Below the pieces are notes generated by a model that worked only from the letters and a program-made list of their open reading frames with translations, had not been told where the DNA came from and made no database searches. A DNA stretch of 64,000 bases, taken from NCBI GenBank assembly GCA_023653785.1, contig JAMKCH010002975.1, forward strand, positions 1-64,000, written 5' to 3'. Below, in pieces: positions 22,811 to 35,328 of the stretch (position 1 is the first letter of the stretch; each line of letters starts with the position of its first letter). Origin of the DNA: Ophioderma brevispina (taxonomy: Eukaryota > Echinodermata > Ophiuroidea > Amphilepidida > Ophiodermatidae). Both the position numbers and the translations under genes were made by a program.

Positions 22811-22969
22811 TAATTTAGGGGAAGATAGAACGCACTTTGCGGATGATGCATTATATTTGAATAAGTTTTGAAGTGGCAGTGTGGGATGGCCAAAAGGTTG
22901 TTATCAATAAGTTACGCACAAAAACTTGGTGGTGGTTACCAGGCTGATGTTGTTTTTGTCGTTTGGTAT

Positions 22970-23016
22970 TTTTGGGCGAGGGTAGCCCTACGGGCTACCC
23001 GCTCGATTCGCTTGGG
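22970..23016. repeat. GC-rich short hairpin
   Basis: GGGTAGCCC TACG GGCTACCC near 22980-23001 is a 9-bp perfect stem with a CTACGG-type tip, in otherwise AT-rich DNA. It lies just upstream (in element orientation) of the truncated LINE. It could be a stem of a structured RNA or a simple palindrome. Confidence 0.6.
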
Positions 23017-23434
23017 TTTTTGACCAACTTTTCAAATAGCAGTGTTGCAGAAAATATTCGTGGTGCCATTTATAATATCCTCTAAAATCTGACATGTAAT
23101 GCTAGTTTTGAATGTTGTGCAATTTGGACTGTCATATGGATAGTCACTCAATATTAAGGCCCAGCGAAAACATGAACGTCCATTTAGACAAAGAAGTAAT
23201 GTTCCAAAGAGTAGAAATACAAAGCGATAACACTTCCACACATGCCATATAACCGTCTTGAGGCGGTTTGTAAATAAAACACGACTGGGTAAAACTAACA
23301 TAAAAGCATGAGACTATAGAAGGGCGTAACAGCAACCCGTGAGTGCGGCCAATAACTCCCAAATCTAGACATACTCTGCGCTGTTGAGCAGCAAGTCACC
23401 AGGCGTAAAGAGAGGGGAAATATTGACAAAAATA

Positions 23435-23457
23435 TTTTTTTTTTTTTTTTTTTTTTT
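23435..23457. repeat. Homopolymer T run (23 bp)
   Basis: An uninterrupted T run, possibly the poly(A) tail of a minus-strand retroposed sequence. No retroposed body was recognised next to it. Confidence 0.9.
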
Positions 23458-25235
23458 AATTCTTTATTTGTATTTTATTACAGTGATTTGCTGTGTTAAC
23501 ACGCGTCTTTAAAAAAAATCGTTTATGATTCATTGAATTAACGAATGCTTATAGGGGGATGGTCCGATATAAGGAGTTATTGAATTTTTTTCATTCTTGA
23601 TAGATCGGCCTTCACCCCAAAACCCCCATCTGTAAAATGTTTCGCACCAATATTTCATCCATTGGCTGTGAGAGCTAAAAGTGAGATTTTAGGATATGAA
23701 TTTCTATAAATTACTGGATCGTTGTAACCACCTAACCGATACCATTTCCGAAGGTTTATTTTGGACAAAAGTGCAAAAGAAAACCGCAAACCCCTTGTTG
23801 TGAACTTGCCCTGATATCGTAAAATTTGTTTCCCTATAGAAACCATTGCTTTGGACTTTTCTGTCGTGGCACGACAGAACTACCAATCATCATCTTATTA
23901 GCCTAACGACGGGCGTATCTCTTATTCATTCACGTGCTATCTAATACATTGATAAGCATTCCATTTCCAAATATGTAAAAAGACGGGGTTCGAGAAAAAT
24001 TGGGGCTCTTCTTTCCTGGAAATCTCCTACAAAGTCTCTTAATGAATGTTTTCATTTTTGAATGTTATGATAAAAACGTTTTCAAAAATCTTTCACTATC
24101 CAGACCGTTTGGACTGATTTATTGCTTCTTTCTTAAGGAGGCTTTATAGGAAACATGAATGGTCGGATTTTTATTGGATCAGCCACCTTAATGAGGTTCT
24201 TAAATTTTTGCTGGCATCGTAATTACTGTTTGCCTTGATCATGATGAAAATACGAACTCATCTACTATTATATTAGACATGGTGAAAAGTGCATTACTTA
24301 TTACGATATTTACAGTGAGGCAAATAGTTTTAATGTTGCAAAAATTATCTGCAGTCAAGTAGAGATGTAACTATGTGGTCACACAGCTTTCTTGTTTACT
24401 TGAGTTTCTTGCCTATTTAAAGCAAAACCTTTGTCCTGTGTGGTGGTTACCTTTGAACCTCAGGATTTTTTCTTTGCTCAGGTTACGGTGCATTTATAAC
24501 ATTCTTATGTCAAATTGACCTCCTCAGATGACTTTTTTGGGGGTCACCCTTCTCTCTCTTATCTGTCAACCACGGTTGTTCTCAAATATGATCCAGCCAA
24601 ATATGGGTACAACGTCCTGGCTGCTTCAATGAATTCCGCCACGGTCCTTTTTGTGCATTGTTTCTCCATCATTGGGCAGACCAAGAGGTTGTTTCCATTG
24701 TCTGTGGTGCGTTCCACAACCACAGGTCGTATCCTGATCCGCTTCCAGGTAGTCCCCCTGAATCCTGAATAATAACCTCAGGGCATTGTTTTCTACTGTA
24801 TGCCAACACATCAGCTTCATAGTTCAAAGTGCGTCAAAACGCATAGGCGGACAGACATATCTCATTTTTAGTAGCACTTGTGCATTTCCTCCCCCGTGTG
24901 TGACCTTACCACCTAGATGCGTGTGACCTTTGATCTCATTTTAGTACGTAAGATAATTGCAATTGCACACTGCTTAATAAATGTGATCCATGTATTTCCG
25001 ATTCATACGGTGGAATGACAGGTAAGATGTCATAAGTCACGAATGTTCTAAGTTTGTATATGAATTGAAATAGTGCAATTGCGTGGATGAACCATTTTTT
25101 AAAAACATTTTGAAAAATTAAAAGTCTGTGGTGACAGACGTACAATTTAAGGGTTGACATGTGGTGAACGTGTGAGCTTTACATTTTGGGAATGCTTTAA
25201 TAAATTTAAAAACAAATGTTATTATCACAATGTGG
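23458..25235. other. Unannotated stretch
   Basis: No recognised gene. Overlapping frames at 24515-24772 (plus) and 24626-24820 (minus) are both open, and neither matches anything known. No repeats noticed. Confidence 0.4.
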
Positions 25236-25448
25236 TTAAACGGTGTTGCCGAATCCTGTAAAATACTTTACGGGGGACTTCCGTCGGCATGCGAAATAAT
25301 CCGTAAGTGCTTCTTCTTCCAGGTCTGCTTTTAACAATGGTGAGTCTGCAGAGTGGTCATCTTTTGGTGGGGTCAGTATAATAAGGGACCTTTGATTGTT
25401 TCCCGAATAAGGGTAGTAATGTTTTCTATAGTATGTTTGATTGGTCAC
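25236..25448 (-). CDS. Candidate C-terminal exon of an unknown gene (weak)
   Basis: A 70-codon minus-strand frame looks more protein-like than its neighbours: a Tyr-rich start (TNQTYYRKHYYPY), a charged middle (PPKDDHSADSPLLKADLEEE) and a basic end (CRRKSPVKYFTGFGNTV) before a stop. The frame stays open about 15 codons further upstream of its Met. An AG dinucleotide lies upstream on the minus strand, but no clear polypyrimidine tract precedes it. No domain is recognised, no other exon could be linked, and the frame could be chance. It is listed only because it is the best candidate for host coding sequence in this part of the window. Confidence 0.2.
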   Translation of the reverse strand: MTNQTYYRKHYYPYSGNNQRSLIILTPPKDDHSADSPLLKADLEEEALTDYFACRRKSPVKYFTGFGNTV

Positions 25449-25689
25449 ATTTTCCCTTTAAAAAATAATCGGTAAATGTAAGAGGGATAAGAAGCCCCTA
25501 TTCACTCTGGGTTTAAATATTTACCGTTTCAGTGTATGCCTCGCTTATATAATGCAAAAAGTCCACAAATAAGTCAACCTTTGCAAAAATTCCCACAAAA
25601 TGGTCATACCTATAAGCATTAAAAAAAAAAATTTTACTTGGATATTTATTCCTCTTGACTCTTCGCCCTTTCCTTTTTAAAGGGTTTTT

Positions 25690-26820
25690 TTATTAGATTA
25701 GTATCTGGCCTTGTACTATGTTTGTTTGTGAAGATCATGAAATTTGTTTTAGCTATATTTAGAGACTTATGTTTGAATCGATTGGAAATAATGAAAGCAT
25801 TTTAAACCCACTATCAGTGATATTCTAAATCAGAAAATCAATCACAAAACCTCACACATCAGATTTTTGCATTATGTACCAAGTACAGTATCCTAACATA
25901 CCCTGCAATGAATAAGACCAGAAGCAACTAATAAGGACCGAATGGAAATTTTAGTCATTACTGTGTCTTTTTCGTACCTTACTACAACACGTAAATGAAT
26001 GGGGAATCGTATCTTGAAACTGCAGGTTTCCTTCTTCCCTTTTCGTGTCAATTTTTCAGTTTGGAAAGTAACTGATGAGAATTCTACAGCTATCCTTCAC
26101 TTTGAATCTTCATTCCTGCCAAATTTCAAAATATTTTTCAAATCGCTGATAGTGTCTTGAACCGTGGTTTCGAGGTATCGAGTTCTTCGTGTGAGACAAA
26201 TATGTTAGTGTCATCCGCAAATGATATATAGTGAGAAAGGCTGGAACAAAGAGGAAAAAAGCTCATTTATGTACAATAAGAAGAGATGTGGACCTAATAT
26301 GAGAGCCTTGCGGTACACCACAGATGATATTGGAGGGCGATGAGCGATTTACGCATTATTATGTAACAATTGTGTATCTCAAATCCAGATAAGTAATTGG
26401 ATATCCAACGATTTGCAAGACCCCTTATGCCAATAAGGCTTAACTTATTTATAAGGATTGGAGTTGGTTTAATGTATCGAACCCGTGCTTAAATCAAGAA
26501 GATACCGATGGAATAAGTTTGTTACCAAGTCCTCTGATACTTTGGTGTAGGAAGTCATTATGGCCATGTTCGGTGGTCCTCTTGCTTGCGAAATCCAAAC
26601 TGTTGGAACAAAGATGTTAGCTTGAAATAAAAAAATTAAAATTCTGTTATACATAATCCTTTCCAAGATCTTCGAAAGAGTTGGCAGTATCAGAAAGACA
26701 TAAGGGCCTATATTTTTTCAATAAATGGGAGTCGCCGGCTTTGAATACAGCATTACCTTATATCGATTTTGAGCTTTGAAAGGACAACACGGTTGATAAG
26801 GAACGCTTGAAAATATGTAC
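25690..26820 (-). pseudogene. LINE reverse transcriptase remnant
   Basis: Read on the minus strand with several frameshifts and stops, this is the reverse transcriptase of a CR1/Rex/Jockey-type LINE. In order: a GDSHLLKKYRPI-like segment (near 26730), the frame 26469-26666 (MERIMYNRILIF, then FQANIF), WISNYL near 26390, GVPQGS at 26302-26319, the catalytic FADDTNIF with FADD at 26210-26221, and SLNIAKTNFMIFTNKH near 25730-25760. The normal spacing between the last two is stretched by about 350 bp of unrelated sequence, so a secondary insertion is likely. Both catalytic Asp residues of FADD are present, but the frame is destroyed. It would have copied its own RNA at a nicked target. Confidence 0.85.
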
Positions 26821-27911
26821 AAGATTGAATTTATTTCAGGTAGCACAGCCTTAAGGAATTCGAGCGGATACACCATCATGACCGTGGTTGTGGCCTTGTT
26901 TTTTAATTTCATTACAATTTACATCTCATCAATGAGTTGGGTAAATAAAAACACTACTTGTTGTTTTGATAGTCTTACAGGGGGTGAAAATTTAGGATCA
27001 GTCGTGTATTTTAATCGGCAAGAGAGGATCCAATATTCGTGCAAAAGTGCATTGAAAGGGGGGCAATAGCAGCAGGGTCAATACCTCTTATCATCTTTGT
27101 CAAGGAAAAATCGGTAAGTTTTTGCGTCTGTTTATTCCTTCCCAAAGGGTTGTTGACAAGGTTCCCCACATTTTTTTCATATTATGCTTTTATGAGATTC
27201 AATTTCAGAGGAAATGTGTGACTTTTTTGAGACCGGAGTAATTTGGGTAGTACTTTCTATATTTAAGTGAGTGATCCGATTAACCTCATTTGGTTGTGTT
27301 ACACAGCTATTTTCGATAGTAGTAACGGAGGATTGTTTTCAGGGCAGTTGTTCCTCAAAAATGGCCCCTGTTTTAATTTCACAAAATTCGAAAAAAATTT
27401 GCAAAATTTTAAAACGTCCTCATTTTTCCGCCTCATGCCTAAAATACAATGCTACCTTTTACCGATTTGATAAACGCTAACCCCAAAAAAAAAAACGTTG
27501 AAAACGTAAAAAGGCACCAAGTTTTAAACAATAACAACAATTTTGATAACAATTATAAACGCTGAATTTTATATACGCTTAAGTGTTTCTTTTTAACACT
27601 ACCTTTAATTTTAATTGCTTACGATCTGCAATAAACACTATATCTATTTGAAGGGAAACATATTCTACTCTTTAAAATAAATGTAGCCCATTTAAAGGAA
27701 ATATCATTAGTGATAATAAAAGGCACACGCTTATTATCTGTTATCGTGTATTAAACCACATTCACCCGTTTTCGGTAGCGTTTATACAATAAAGAAAATA
27801 ATGAGAATTGAAGACACCCGGTAGTGTGCCACCAAGTTTTAATAAAATAACAACTAAACAACAACCAAAAACCCAACCAAAAAACCATTAAAAAACAGCC
27901 AAGATCAACCG
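26821..27911. other. Mostly unannotated; contains two CACCAAGTTTTAA blocks
   Basis: No gene is recognised. Sequence near 27495-27525 (AACGTAAAAAGGCACCAAG) resembles the left inverted terminus at 30845-30875, and GCCACCAAGTTTTAAT recurs at about 27830. These may be solo ends of the TIR family described at 30834-31722. Confidence 0.4.
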
Positions 27912-28390
27912 ACACACACCGTGATTCATATTCACAGAAACAACTCCCTTTGTTTGACGCGACGTTTGGACGAGGAATAGCACTAGGTGGCAATATCATC
28001 CATAATCACTTAACCGCTCGCGATACACCACCAGAGCATGTATTTCAAACCACACAAAATGTATATTGGACACATTTCATGTGTAACATATGAAATAAAA
28101 ACGGAAAGCGCTGAGTAGAAGTACTTTCAAACCGTCACTTATAATGATTATTAGTGGGAAATGCGAAACTCTTACAGTGGTCTCACAGACCTACAGCCTT
28201 TATTACGAAATGGATAGTAGCCAAACTTATACATAATTTCTAGTTATCCTCATTAGGTGCCTTTAGTGATAATCGGAAGATAATTCACGCTATGCAAAGA
28301 AAATGACGTTTTAACGGGATTCTTTTGTTCAACATCACCTACTTATCACCACTTCCTATCATATCCAACAATTTGCGTTACATGCAATAA

Positions 28391-28486
28391 GCATCCTTCG
28401 TGGCCGAGCGTCAAAGCGTGGAACGTTTGATTTTAACTTTTGGATAGTCTCTTGATGTCGGTTCGAGTCCAGCGGTATCCCACGAC
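28391..28486 (+). ncRNA. tRNA-like sequence (class II type or tRNA-derived SINE head), unit 1
   Basis: An A-box-like GTGGCCGAGCGTCAAAGCG at 28400 is followed 60 bp later by a perfect B box, GGTTCGAGTCC (28460-28470). The spacing is slightly longer than in a Leu/Ser-type tRNA with a long variable arm. The acceptor arm cannot be closed convincingly and no anticodon can be assigned, so it is a pseudogene or the promoter head of a SINE. Recurrence in the tandem unit 2 supports a real, shared RNA polymerase III-type element. Confidence 0.55.
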
Positions 28487-29157
28487 TTTCAGCACAGTAA
28501 AATTACACGAGAGTAAGAATCATTTTCCTTTTACTTACGGTCACCTTGGCCCTTGAAGTTTTATGGAATGGAAGTATAATTCATCTATAGTTCAAACATT
28601 CCCAAACCAAAAAAAAAAAAAAATAAGAAAAATAGCAAAAAGCATTAGAACATCCATTATACAAGCAACACACCCGTGAGTATATATCAGAACAAATGTC
28701 CCTTTGGTTTGACGCGTGTTTGACGCGTGTTTGATTGGTAAAACCACTAGGTGGGGTATCGTTCACGACCGCTAAACTACACGTAATCAATAGCTCATGC
28801 ATATATTTCAACCCTCAGAGTATCTTTGGTACATTTCATGATGCCAGATATGAATTAGCAAACTAAAACGACGAGTTAGAAATTCTTTCAAACGGTCATG
28901 TATACCGATTATTAGTGCAAAATGTGAAACTTATAAAAACGGTCTCCCAGACCTACGCCTTTATTACGAAATTAATATTGACAACATTTAGTAACATGTT
29001 TTCTTTTTATCCTCATGATGTGCTTGTTACTGCGAACATTGCAAAGATTGACTGCATACACAGAAAATCCATATTTAAACGGAATTCTTTGGTTCAACAT
29101 CACTAATGAACCCTCACTTTAGCATATACAACAATTCGCGCCTGCTTTATGTTTCAA

Positions 29158-29256
29158 GCTTCCTCCGTGGCACAGCGGTCTAAGCGATAGCTTCATTTAT
29201 TTACTTTTGGTTAGGTCCGATTTTTGTCAGTTCGAGTCCGCCTGTGGCCCACCACT
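29158..29256 (+). ncRNA. tRNA-like sequence, unit 2
   Basis: Counterpart of the sequence at 28391: A-box-like GTGGCACAGCGGTCTAAGCG at 29167 and B box GTTCGAGTCC at 29230, 62 bp apart, ending GTGGCCCACCAC. The A box is better preserved here than in unit 1. Cloverleaf pairing of the acceptor stem is poor and the anticodon is unclear. Confidence 0.55.
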
Positions 29257-29275
29257 TTCGCTAATTAAAATTAGC

Positions 29276-30833
29276 TATATTCAGTTCTGGTGAACATTCT
29301 CTTTAATTTGTAGACTACGAGCACCTGACCATTGAACTGATATGGAAGTATATGTCATTGTAGTATTCAGGTTTTATTTTCAGAGGAAAACACCAAGGTT
29401 TTTCAGTTTCGATTTTACAATGAAATTCATTGAACCATAAATAATGTTGTCTTTGAAGTATTTCGTGAAAAAAATATATCTAAAGTAACTACCTAGACGG
29501 GAAAATAGACACAATTATTAAATAATCCGGTGATTTTCTCCAATTTGAACGCGAAAAATTAATATCACAAGAAAATTTCTGCAGTCTCTTGTATGAGAAT
29601 CTGCTTCATTTCTTTCATACCAAGACACACTAGTTAATTACATAAACTAGTGCTCTGACAGAGTGTAAGCGCCGTACAAGCACACAAATCTGCGAGTAAT
29701 TCATTGCATTGTCCAGAGCCCCTATATCATTCATAATACACATCTAAATTTCGTTGAACTTCTCGGGAATGTTTTAAATTAATACATTCGCCCGAATATT
29801 CTAAGCTACCTTTTGATGGCCCTCTGGTCAAGATAAGGCAAATTATTGATTTTTATTTTGGTGGTCAATCGTTCGAGGCCTTCGAGCCTACCATTTTCCG
29901 ACTTATTGATTAATGTTGTTTATAATATAGTAGTCTCATTTGGTGCTATCATTCTTTGTAGTGGAGATTATTAATGTCCATGATATAAAGTAGAAATTCA
30001 AGTACTTGAAAGTACTGATTTTTTATTTAGAGTTTTCATTCATTCATCGTAAATAACCTCGTACAGTGACACAGTTCATATAGTTTCACACAGTTCCATG
30101 CACAAAATGTATGTGAGTCATGGTATTCTGTTTTTACAATAAGTATATTACAAATATGTTCTCTAACAAAAAGATTCCTCTGGCTAGATCGGGTGCGTAC
30201 ACTCCGTAAGATTTTACAGGTCATTCATATAAATTGAATTCGAATTTAATGCCAAAAGGCTAATATGGTGAAATTCATGCGTTGCTTCTGTTTGTAAATT
30301 TTAACCTGTTCACACATAATGTTCATATTTGGCAGAGATGCCATTTTCAGGAAAAGCATGATTCAGCACTTTTGCTTGTCAAATTTAGTGTTTTTAGTTA
30401 TTTTCAGGCGTGGTTTGGGGGTTTTCCCGGGTCTTTCGGCCATTAGGATTCTGAGTGATGCATCTTTATTTTATAAGCTTATCGTAGGAATTAACATGCG
30501 GTTTCCTTAGCAATTCCCACTGTCCTGTTGGTAAATACGTCTTTTCCTAAATGCAAGCGTACATCATTCTTTTCTTTTAAATTTAAAAATTTTTTAATTT
30601 TGAATTAATTAACATTTCCAATGACAAATATACATTTCCACATTTAATGCCTTTTTTATTATATTTTTTTGTGAAAAGGCCTTAAATTGCCGCACTTTAA
30701 AATCTGACTATCTCAGTAACTGAAGGAAATATTAATGTCAAAAAACTCTAAAAGTTTTTATTTTCCATATTATAATAACTTTATATCAAACTCAAATTTT
30801 GATACTATTTGTGTTCACAAAATAAAGGAAATC
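29276..30833. other. Unannotated stretch
   Basis: AT-rich, with no recognised gene. Short frames at 30036-30224 and 30319-30510 carry no motif. Confidence 0.4.
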
Positions 30834-31722
30834 TACCAAAAAACGTTCAACGTAAAAACCACCAAGTTTTAAAAAGAGTTACGGAGCCGTAGAATAAAAG
30901 TTACTAAATGTTAAGAGAGCACCAATTATACTAACCCAGTGCGTGTCTGCCCTGCAAACTTGGTCCCATTGTCTTTCTACAATGCAAAAGAAAATACAGT
31001 TTCACCACCCTCAACTCAACCTCCAAACAGCCCAAATATAATTTATAGCCTTCATGCTAAGAGGTGCTAATGCAATAACTGCGGGTTCAAAACAACCCCC
31101 TTCATACGTGAGACAACCAGAGCATCGCGGGACCCTTCCTATGGTCTTTAGTACCCTTCTTCCCGTAGGATATCTCACAGAAAGACTGGTACAATACCCA
31201 CCCAGAAACATACGTGAGTTTTTCTCTATCACAGAACTCATAACCACATACCTTCTATAGACAGTCGACTGCAGATTCCGTCGAAACACATTTCATTGAG
31301 AAAATTGATGGTACAAGGAGATTGGGCTTTATTCCGTATGAATACATCTCCAAAACAATACATCAAGCAAGAAAACAATGCAACTAAGAAATACAAATTT
31401 GAAAGTACCATTCAGAACAAGACGCCTTTTACACAAGAAATAGGAATACTAATTCCACACTCAAACTGCCAATAATAACCTTAAGACCATGCAGTTGATT
31501 TATTTAAATCAACAATTGGTCTATGATTATTGTTCCCTTTAATGAAAATGTCACAACGTTCTCAACCAAGAAATTAGGAATGGAAGAATGGGACCAAGTT
31601 TGCCAATGGGGCAGCGCACTTGAGTATACTTTGTGCTCTCTTACATTTATTAACTTTAATACGGCTCGTAACGTCTTTTAAAACTTGGTGGTTTTTTTTA
31701 AGTTTAAACTTTTTTTTGGTAA
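30834..31722. mobile_element. TIR element, ~145-bp inverted termini, ~890 bp
   Basis: The left arm 30834-30980 and right arm 31578-31722 are inverted copies. Paired blocks are TACCAAAAAA, ACCACCAAGTTTTAAAA, GTTACG(G)AGCCGTA, AGAGAGCAC and GCAAACTTGGTCCCATT. The ~600-bp interior has two overlapping frames (31054-31260 plus, 31011-31289 minus) with no transposase motif. It is nonautonomous, superfamily unknown. No clear target-site duplication was identified. Confidence 0.8.
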
Positions 31723-33984
31723 TATATGAATAAACGCGTTGAACATTTTATAAAGGCATGAACGTTTAGTTTTTTATTTATTTTTTTTTTTTTTATTTTT
31801 TGATAAGTTGGATTGCCACCACAATAAGATATTCCTTTTTAAAGGACAATCTTCTGTCCATAAATTAGCCTAATAGTTACTGTTACATTTTTTTTGCATA
31901 TCTGGACACTTAATTAAGATGAATCAATGATAAGCCTAATACACCGTCGTTGTGTAATAAGCTCATTAAGATGATAAATTTAGATTTTCTTTCCTTGCAC
32001 ACATAAAATCGAAGCATGGCTTTCTATGGGAACGTTTACGATGAGCAGCAAGTTCAAACATACTTTTTGTTTTTCTCTTTTTTACCCTTGCTGGTCCAAT
32101 AAACCTTCCAAACGTTCTCGGTAAGTGTTCCTAAACCGATTCAAGTGCAAATTTGAGAGGAATTCCGTATCCTAAAACTCTCCTCCAATGCCCCTTGTAG
32201 TAAATTAGTTAATAAAGGGTGGCTTGTGTTCCGATTATTTTTGTATCGTGTTCCGATTCTTGGTATGAGAGCTGAACTTGTATACACATCCATCCCACAA
32301 TGCACCAACCAGTTTTGGGAATTTCACCTCAATAGGGTCAATGTGATCACATAAAAACCCTATCCTTAACACATAAACCCCTGACTTGTAAACACTCATT
32401 TACCCCACTAAGCTTAGTACTTAATGATTTTTTGTCATGATTCTGAAATGTCCTTGTGGTTCCCTTAAACTTTTGGAACACTTTTTACCTCACCCTAATA
32501 AGTATGGACATATGTTTAGTACATTATAGTATAGGCCATGCTATGCTCTCATGGGATTGATTCAAACAACCCGCTGGGCCACCAGGTAACCGTGGGAAAC
32601 TAACTGCGGTGGTTATGGCTAGACGCGATAATGCCTAGTGCAACGCCCTATATTCACGACTGTGCTAAATTGATTGTTAACCATTAAAAACGGCATGTTT
32701 TTGTCAGGATCCTTGAGAAAATATGGATTTGAAAGCTGAATTTCAGGAAGACAATGAGAAAAATACGGCCTTACATCCGATATCAAAATTGAATACTACC
32801 AAAGGGGTAAAATCGGGGGGGGGGGGGCGGGTCCCATTGCAAATACGATCGAACAAGCAACCTATAAGGTTCATTACGATGATTCAACCATTATTTAATT
32901 TGATATGTATTGTCCGACATTGTCCTCCAATGTACCCTTGTTTACTATTTAGAAGACACAAGGACATGTCCCGGAAAGGGCTCCCATTTTTTTTAATTCC
33001 GGGTTTTTACATCTTTAGAATGCATGCATGAACAGCCATAAAACCGTCTTTATAAGTAAAATGGCGTCTTTAATCATTGCAATAGCAAATGGTTACTTCA
33101 GTCCCCTACTTTAACTTAAAAGAACGATTATGAAATGTGCAACCTGCGAAAATGTGCTTCATGAATCTGAACTTGATATGTTTTCTAATTTTTTGTGTGT
33201 CTTGTTTAAAATATTATTTTGGCGAGCGGAACAGCAACTTAAGTCGTCCAGATTTTAATCTCCAAGGCGACCTAACTGAATGTGTGTGGTGCGTATAGGG
33301 GGGGTTTGTCATCGGGTGTAAATCTTTAACACAACTTGAGAGTAACTCCTAACTTTTTATATTTGGTTTCTTCCCTAATCCCTCCCGTAAAATTTCACGT
33401 ATTTTGACTTTTTGTGCATGCTAAGACGTTGTGTAGTACTCACTTCATATGTTTGCTTTTGCAAATGATGGTATAATCATGATCCTATCATCAAATTAAT
33501 TTCTCATGCCCAATACTATAATCCATGTTCTTTACAAGCCAGGGCAATTCCACACCAAAAAAAACCTATGCACCATGATAAATGCCATGACATTGGCCCA
33601 GGTGTGGGTTTTGTCCAAGACAGTTTGTTTTGGACCGTGGTTGCTGGGTTTTCAAAAAATCCATACACTTCTAAAATGTAAACAGTTGGTTGGGGAGATA
33701 GGTAGAACCTATTTACCACTTGATTTCATCCGCATGATAAATATTCCAACATTGATGTTACTATAGTGGCGATTCACGTCATGAAGAACTTTCAGTTGCA
33801 CCTGTCAACAGATTGTGTTTTAATATGTAATAGCTTGTAATGGTGGGTCTTTCATACAACTGCAAAAATTTAACTCACTCATCCACAACCGTTTTCAACA
33901 CTGACACTTCTAACTAATTAACTTCATATTCCCTTATAATTTAGACTATGTTTGTGGGCAGTTTGACCCAAAAGTATGTAAAAC
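31723..33984. other. Unannotated stretch
   Basis: No recognised gene. It contains T-rich runs around 31770-31800 and a G run at 32816-32827. Frames at 32723-33031 and 33506-33766 are open but without known domains. Confidence 0.4.
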
Positions 33985-34475
33985 ACACACAGTTTGACAT
34001 TCAGTATATGTTACAAGCCACAAGGTTAGATGCTGTACTCATTATAAATCCTAGAACTACCAAGAAACCAAACATTGGTTACATTTAACCTGCTTCAATA
34101 GCATCAGAAGGTTTTTGAACCCAGTCCCTAATGCATGCAATGTGCCAATACTGTAAGTTTACTGAACACATTCCCCAAACATGCATGGGTGCTATTGTGG
34201 GATTACTCATCCACATTCTGGGATAGCAGTGTTGTTAACTGGTAAGGGCCAATGATGATTGGTGAAGTGAGAGAATATGGATCTGTTTCAAGTTGACACG
34301 GTGCAAAATGTGTGAGTTTAAGGCACGTACTATGTATTTTGAACCATTGTGAACATTGCATTGGTGATTAGACCTGCGTAACTGGTAATGTTGTGTGATA
34401 AAGTACACATGTACAAGGCACAGGGAACTTAGACACTGGGGAAGGTATGTTGTCGAAAACAATAATACATGGGCA
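33985..34475. repeat. Dispersed repeat family, copy 2 (pair of 17598-18115)
   Basis: Direct-orientation copy of the repeat at 17.6-18.1 kb, with the same ordered blocks (TTCAGTATATGTTACAAGCC through AACTTAGACACTGGG). It has an extra ~35 bp near 34160-34190 and another near 34380. Homology seems to extend left to about 33888, across the point where the other copy is interrupted by a transposon. That makes this copy the uninterrupted (empty-site) form. Confidence 0.85.
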
Positions 34476-35328
34476 ACGTTTTGATGGCTTTGACTATTTC
34501 TCAAAATTTTGTGCGAGTTTAGCTTACAGCTGTCTCCTGGGCCACCACAGTTAACCAAGTGGCTGACTTTATAGCTCACCTGTCCTTAAATGGTTACGCT
34601 TCACAGCAACTTTACTTTCCAGGTTTTTTTTTCACTCTTCCTAAAAGCGCCTATCATCCGTTTTCCATGAATTTCACGTAATGGATGAGTTCTCCGATTC
34701 AGGCATGTAACGTAAATAACGGGTCTTCATTCCCAAAAATTATGAAATGGGAGCATTTTTTAAAGAGTTGTTACGGCATTTAGGGTCCCATATTCATCAT
34801 CAAACCGAAATCAAACCATTCGTCTGCCCCGGAAGTCTCTACTTGCCTTCAAACCCGGGCCTTCAAATCCCCAAATTGATAACATATATGAAAGCACAAA
34901 AGTGATCTCCCAAATCGATATTTGTGTTTTTATAAACTATATTTCCGCGTCAGTACCATGTGGCTTTGCAACTGATTTGACTTACGATTTCGTGTGATTT
35001 GAGTCGTTTTTCTGGGGAAATCTTTAACAAAAATGCATTTTCGCATTTTAGTTTTGGAACTACCTACTGGATACAAACATATTTTTGGATTTAACAAACC
35101 TCTATTTTTTTAGCTTGTTTTCACTTACGGCGGTCAGGTAAGTACGTAATCTTGTTCTAAAATTGAAAAAAGTAGGCGTAAATATTGAATTCAGTGTTTT
35201 TGAAATTCTCAACTGGAAACATATCGAAAAGCATGTGGGAAAATGGATCGCCCGTAGAGCTTGCGTGTTAACTTTTCCGTGTCTGCGAGCACCGAAGTAC
35301 CCACAAAAACGCTAGGTTCTATAGGTTC
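34476..35328. other. Unannotated stretch
   Basis: No gene, repeat or RNA signal recognised. Confidence 0.4.

Larger units (their letters stand above)
27912..29275. repeat. Two tandem ~755-bp units, each with a tRNA-like sequence
   Basis: Unit 1 (27912-28505) and unit 2 (28668-29275) align in direct orientation. Landmarks are CCCTTTG(G)TTTGACGCG, CACTAGGTGG, GATTATTAGTG, CAGACCTAC(A)GCCTTTATTACG, TTC(A)ACATCAC, AACAATT(T/C)GCG, then the tRNA-like sequence and CAC(G/C)ACTTTC. Offsets are about 750-766 bp. Divergence is substantial, so the duplication is not recent. Confidence 0.85.
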
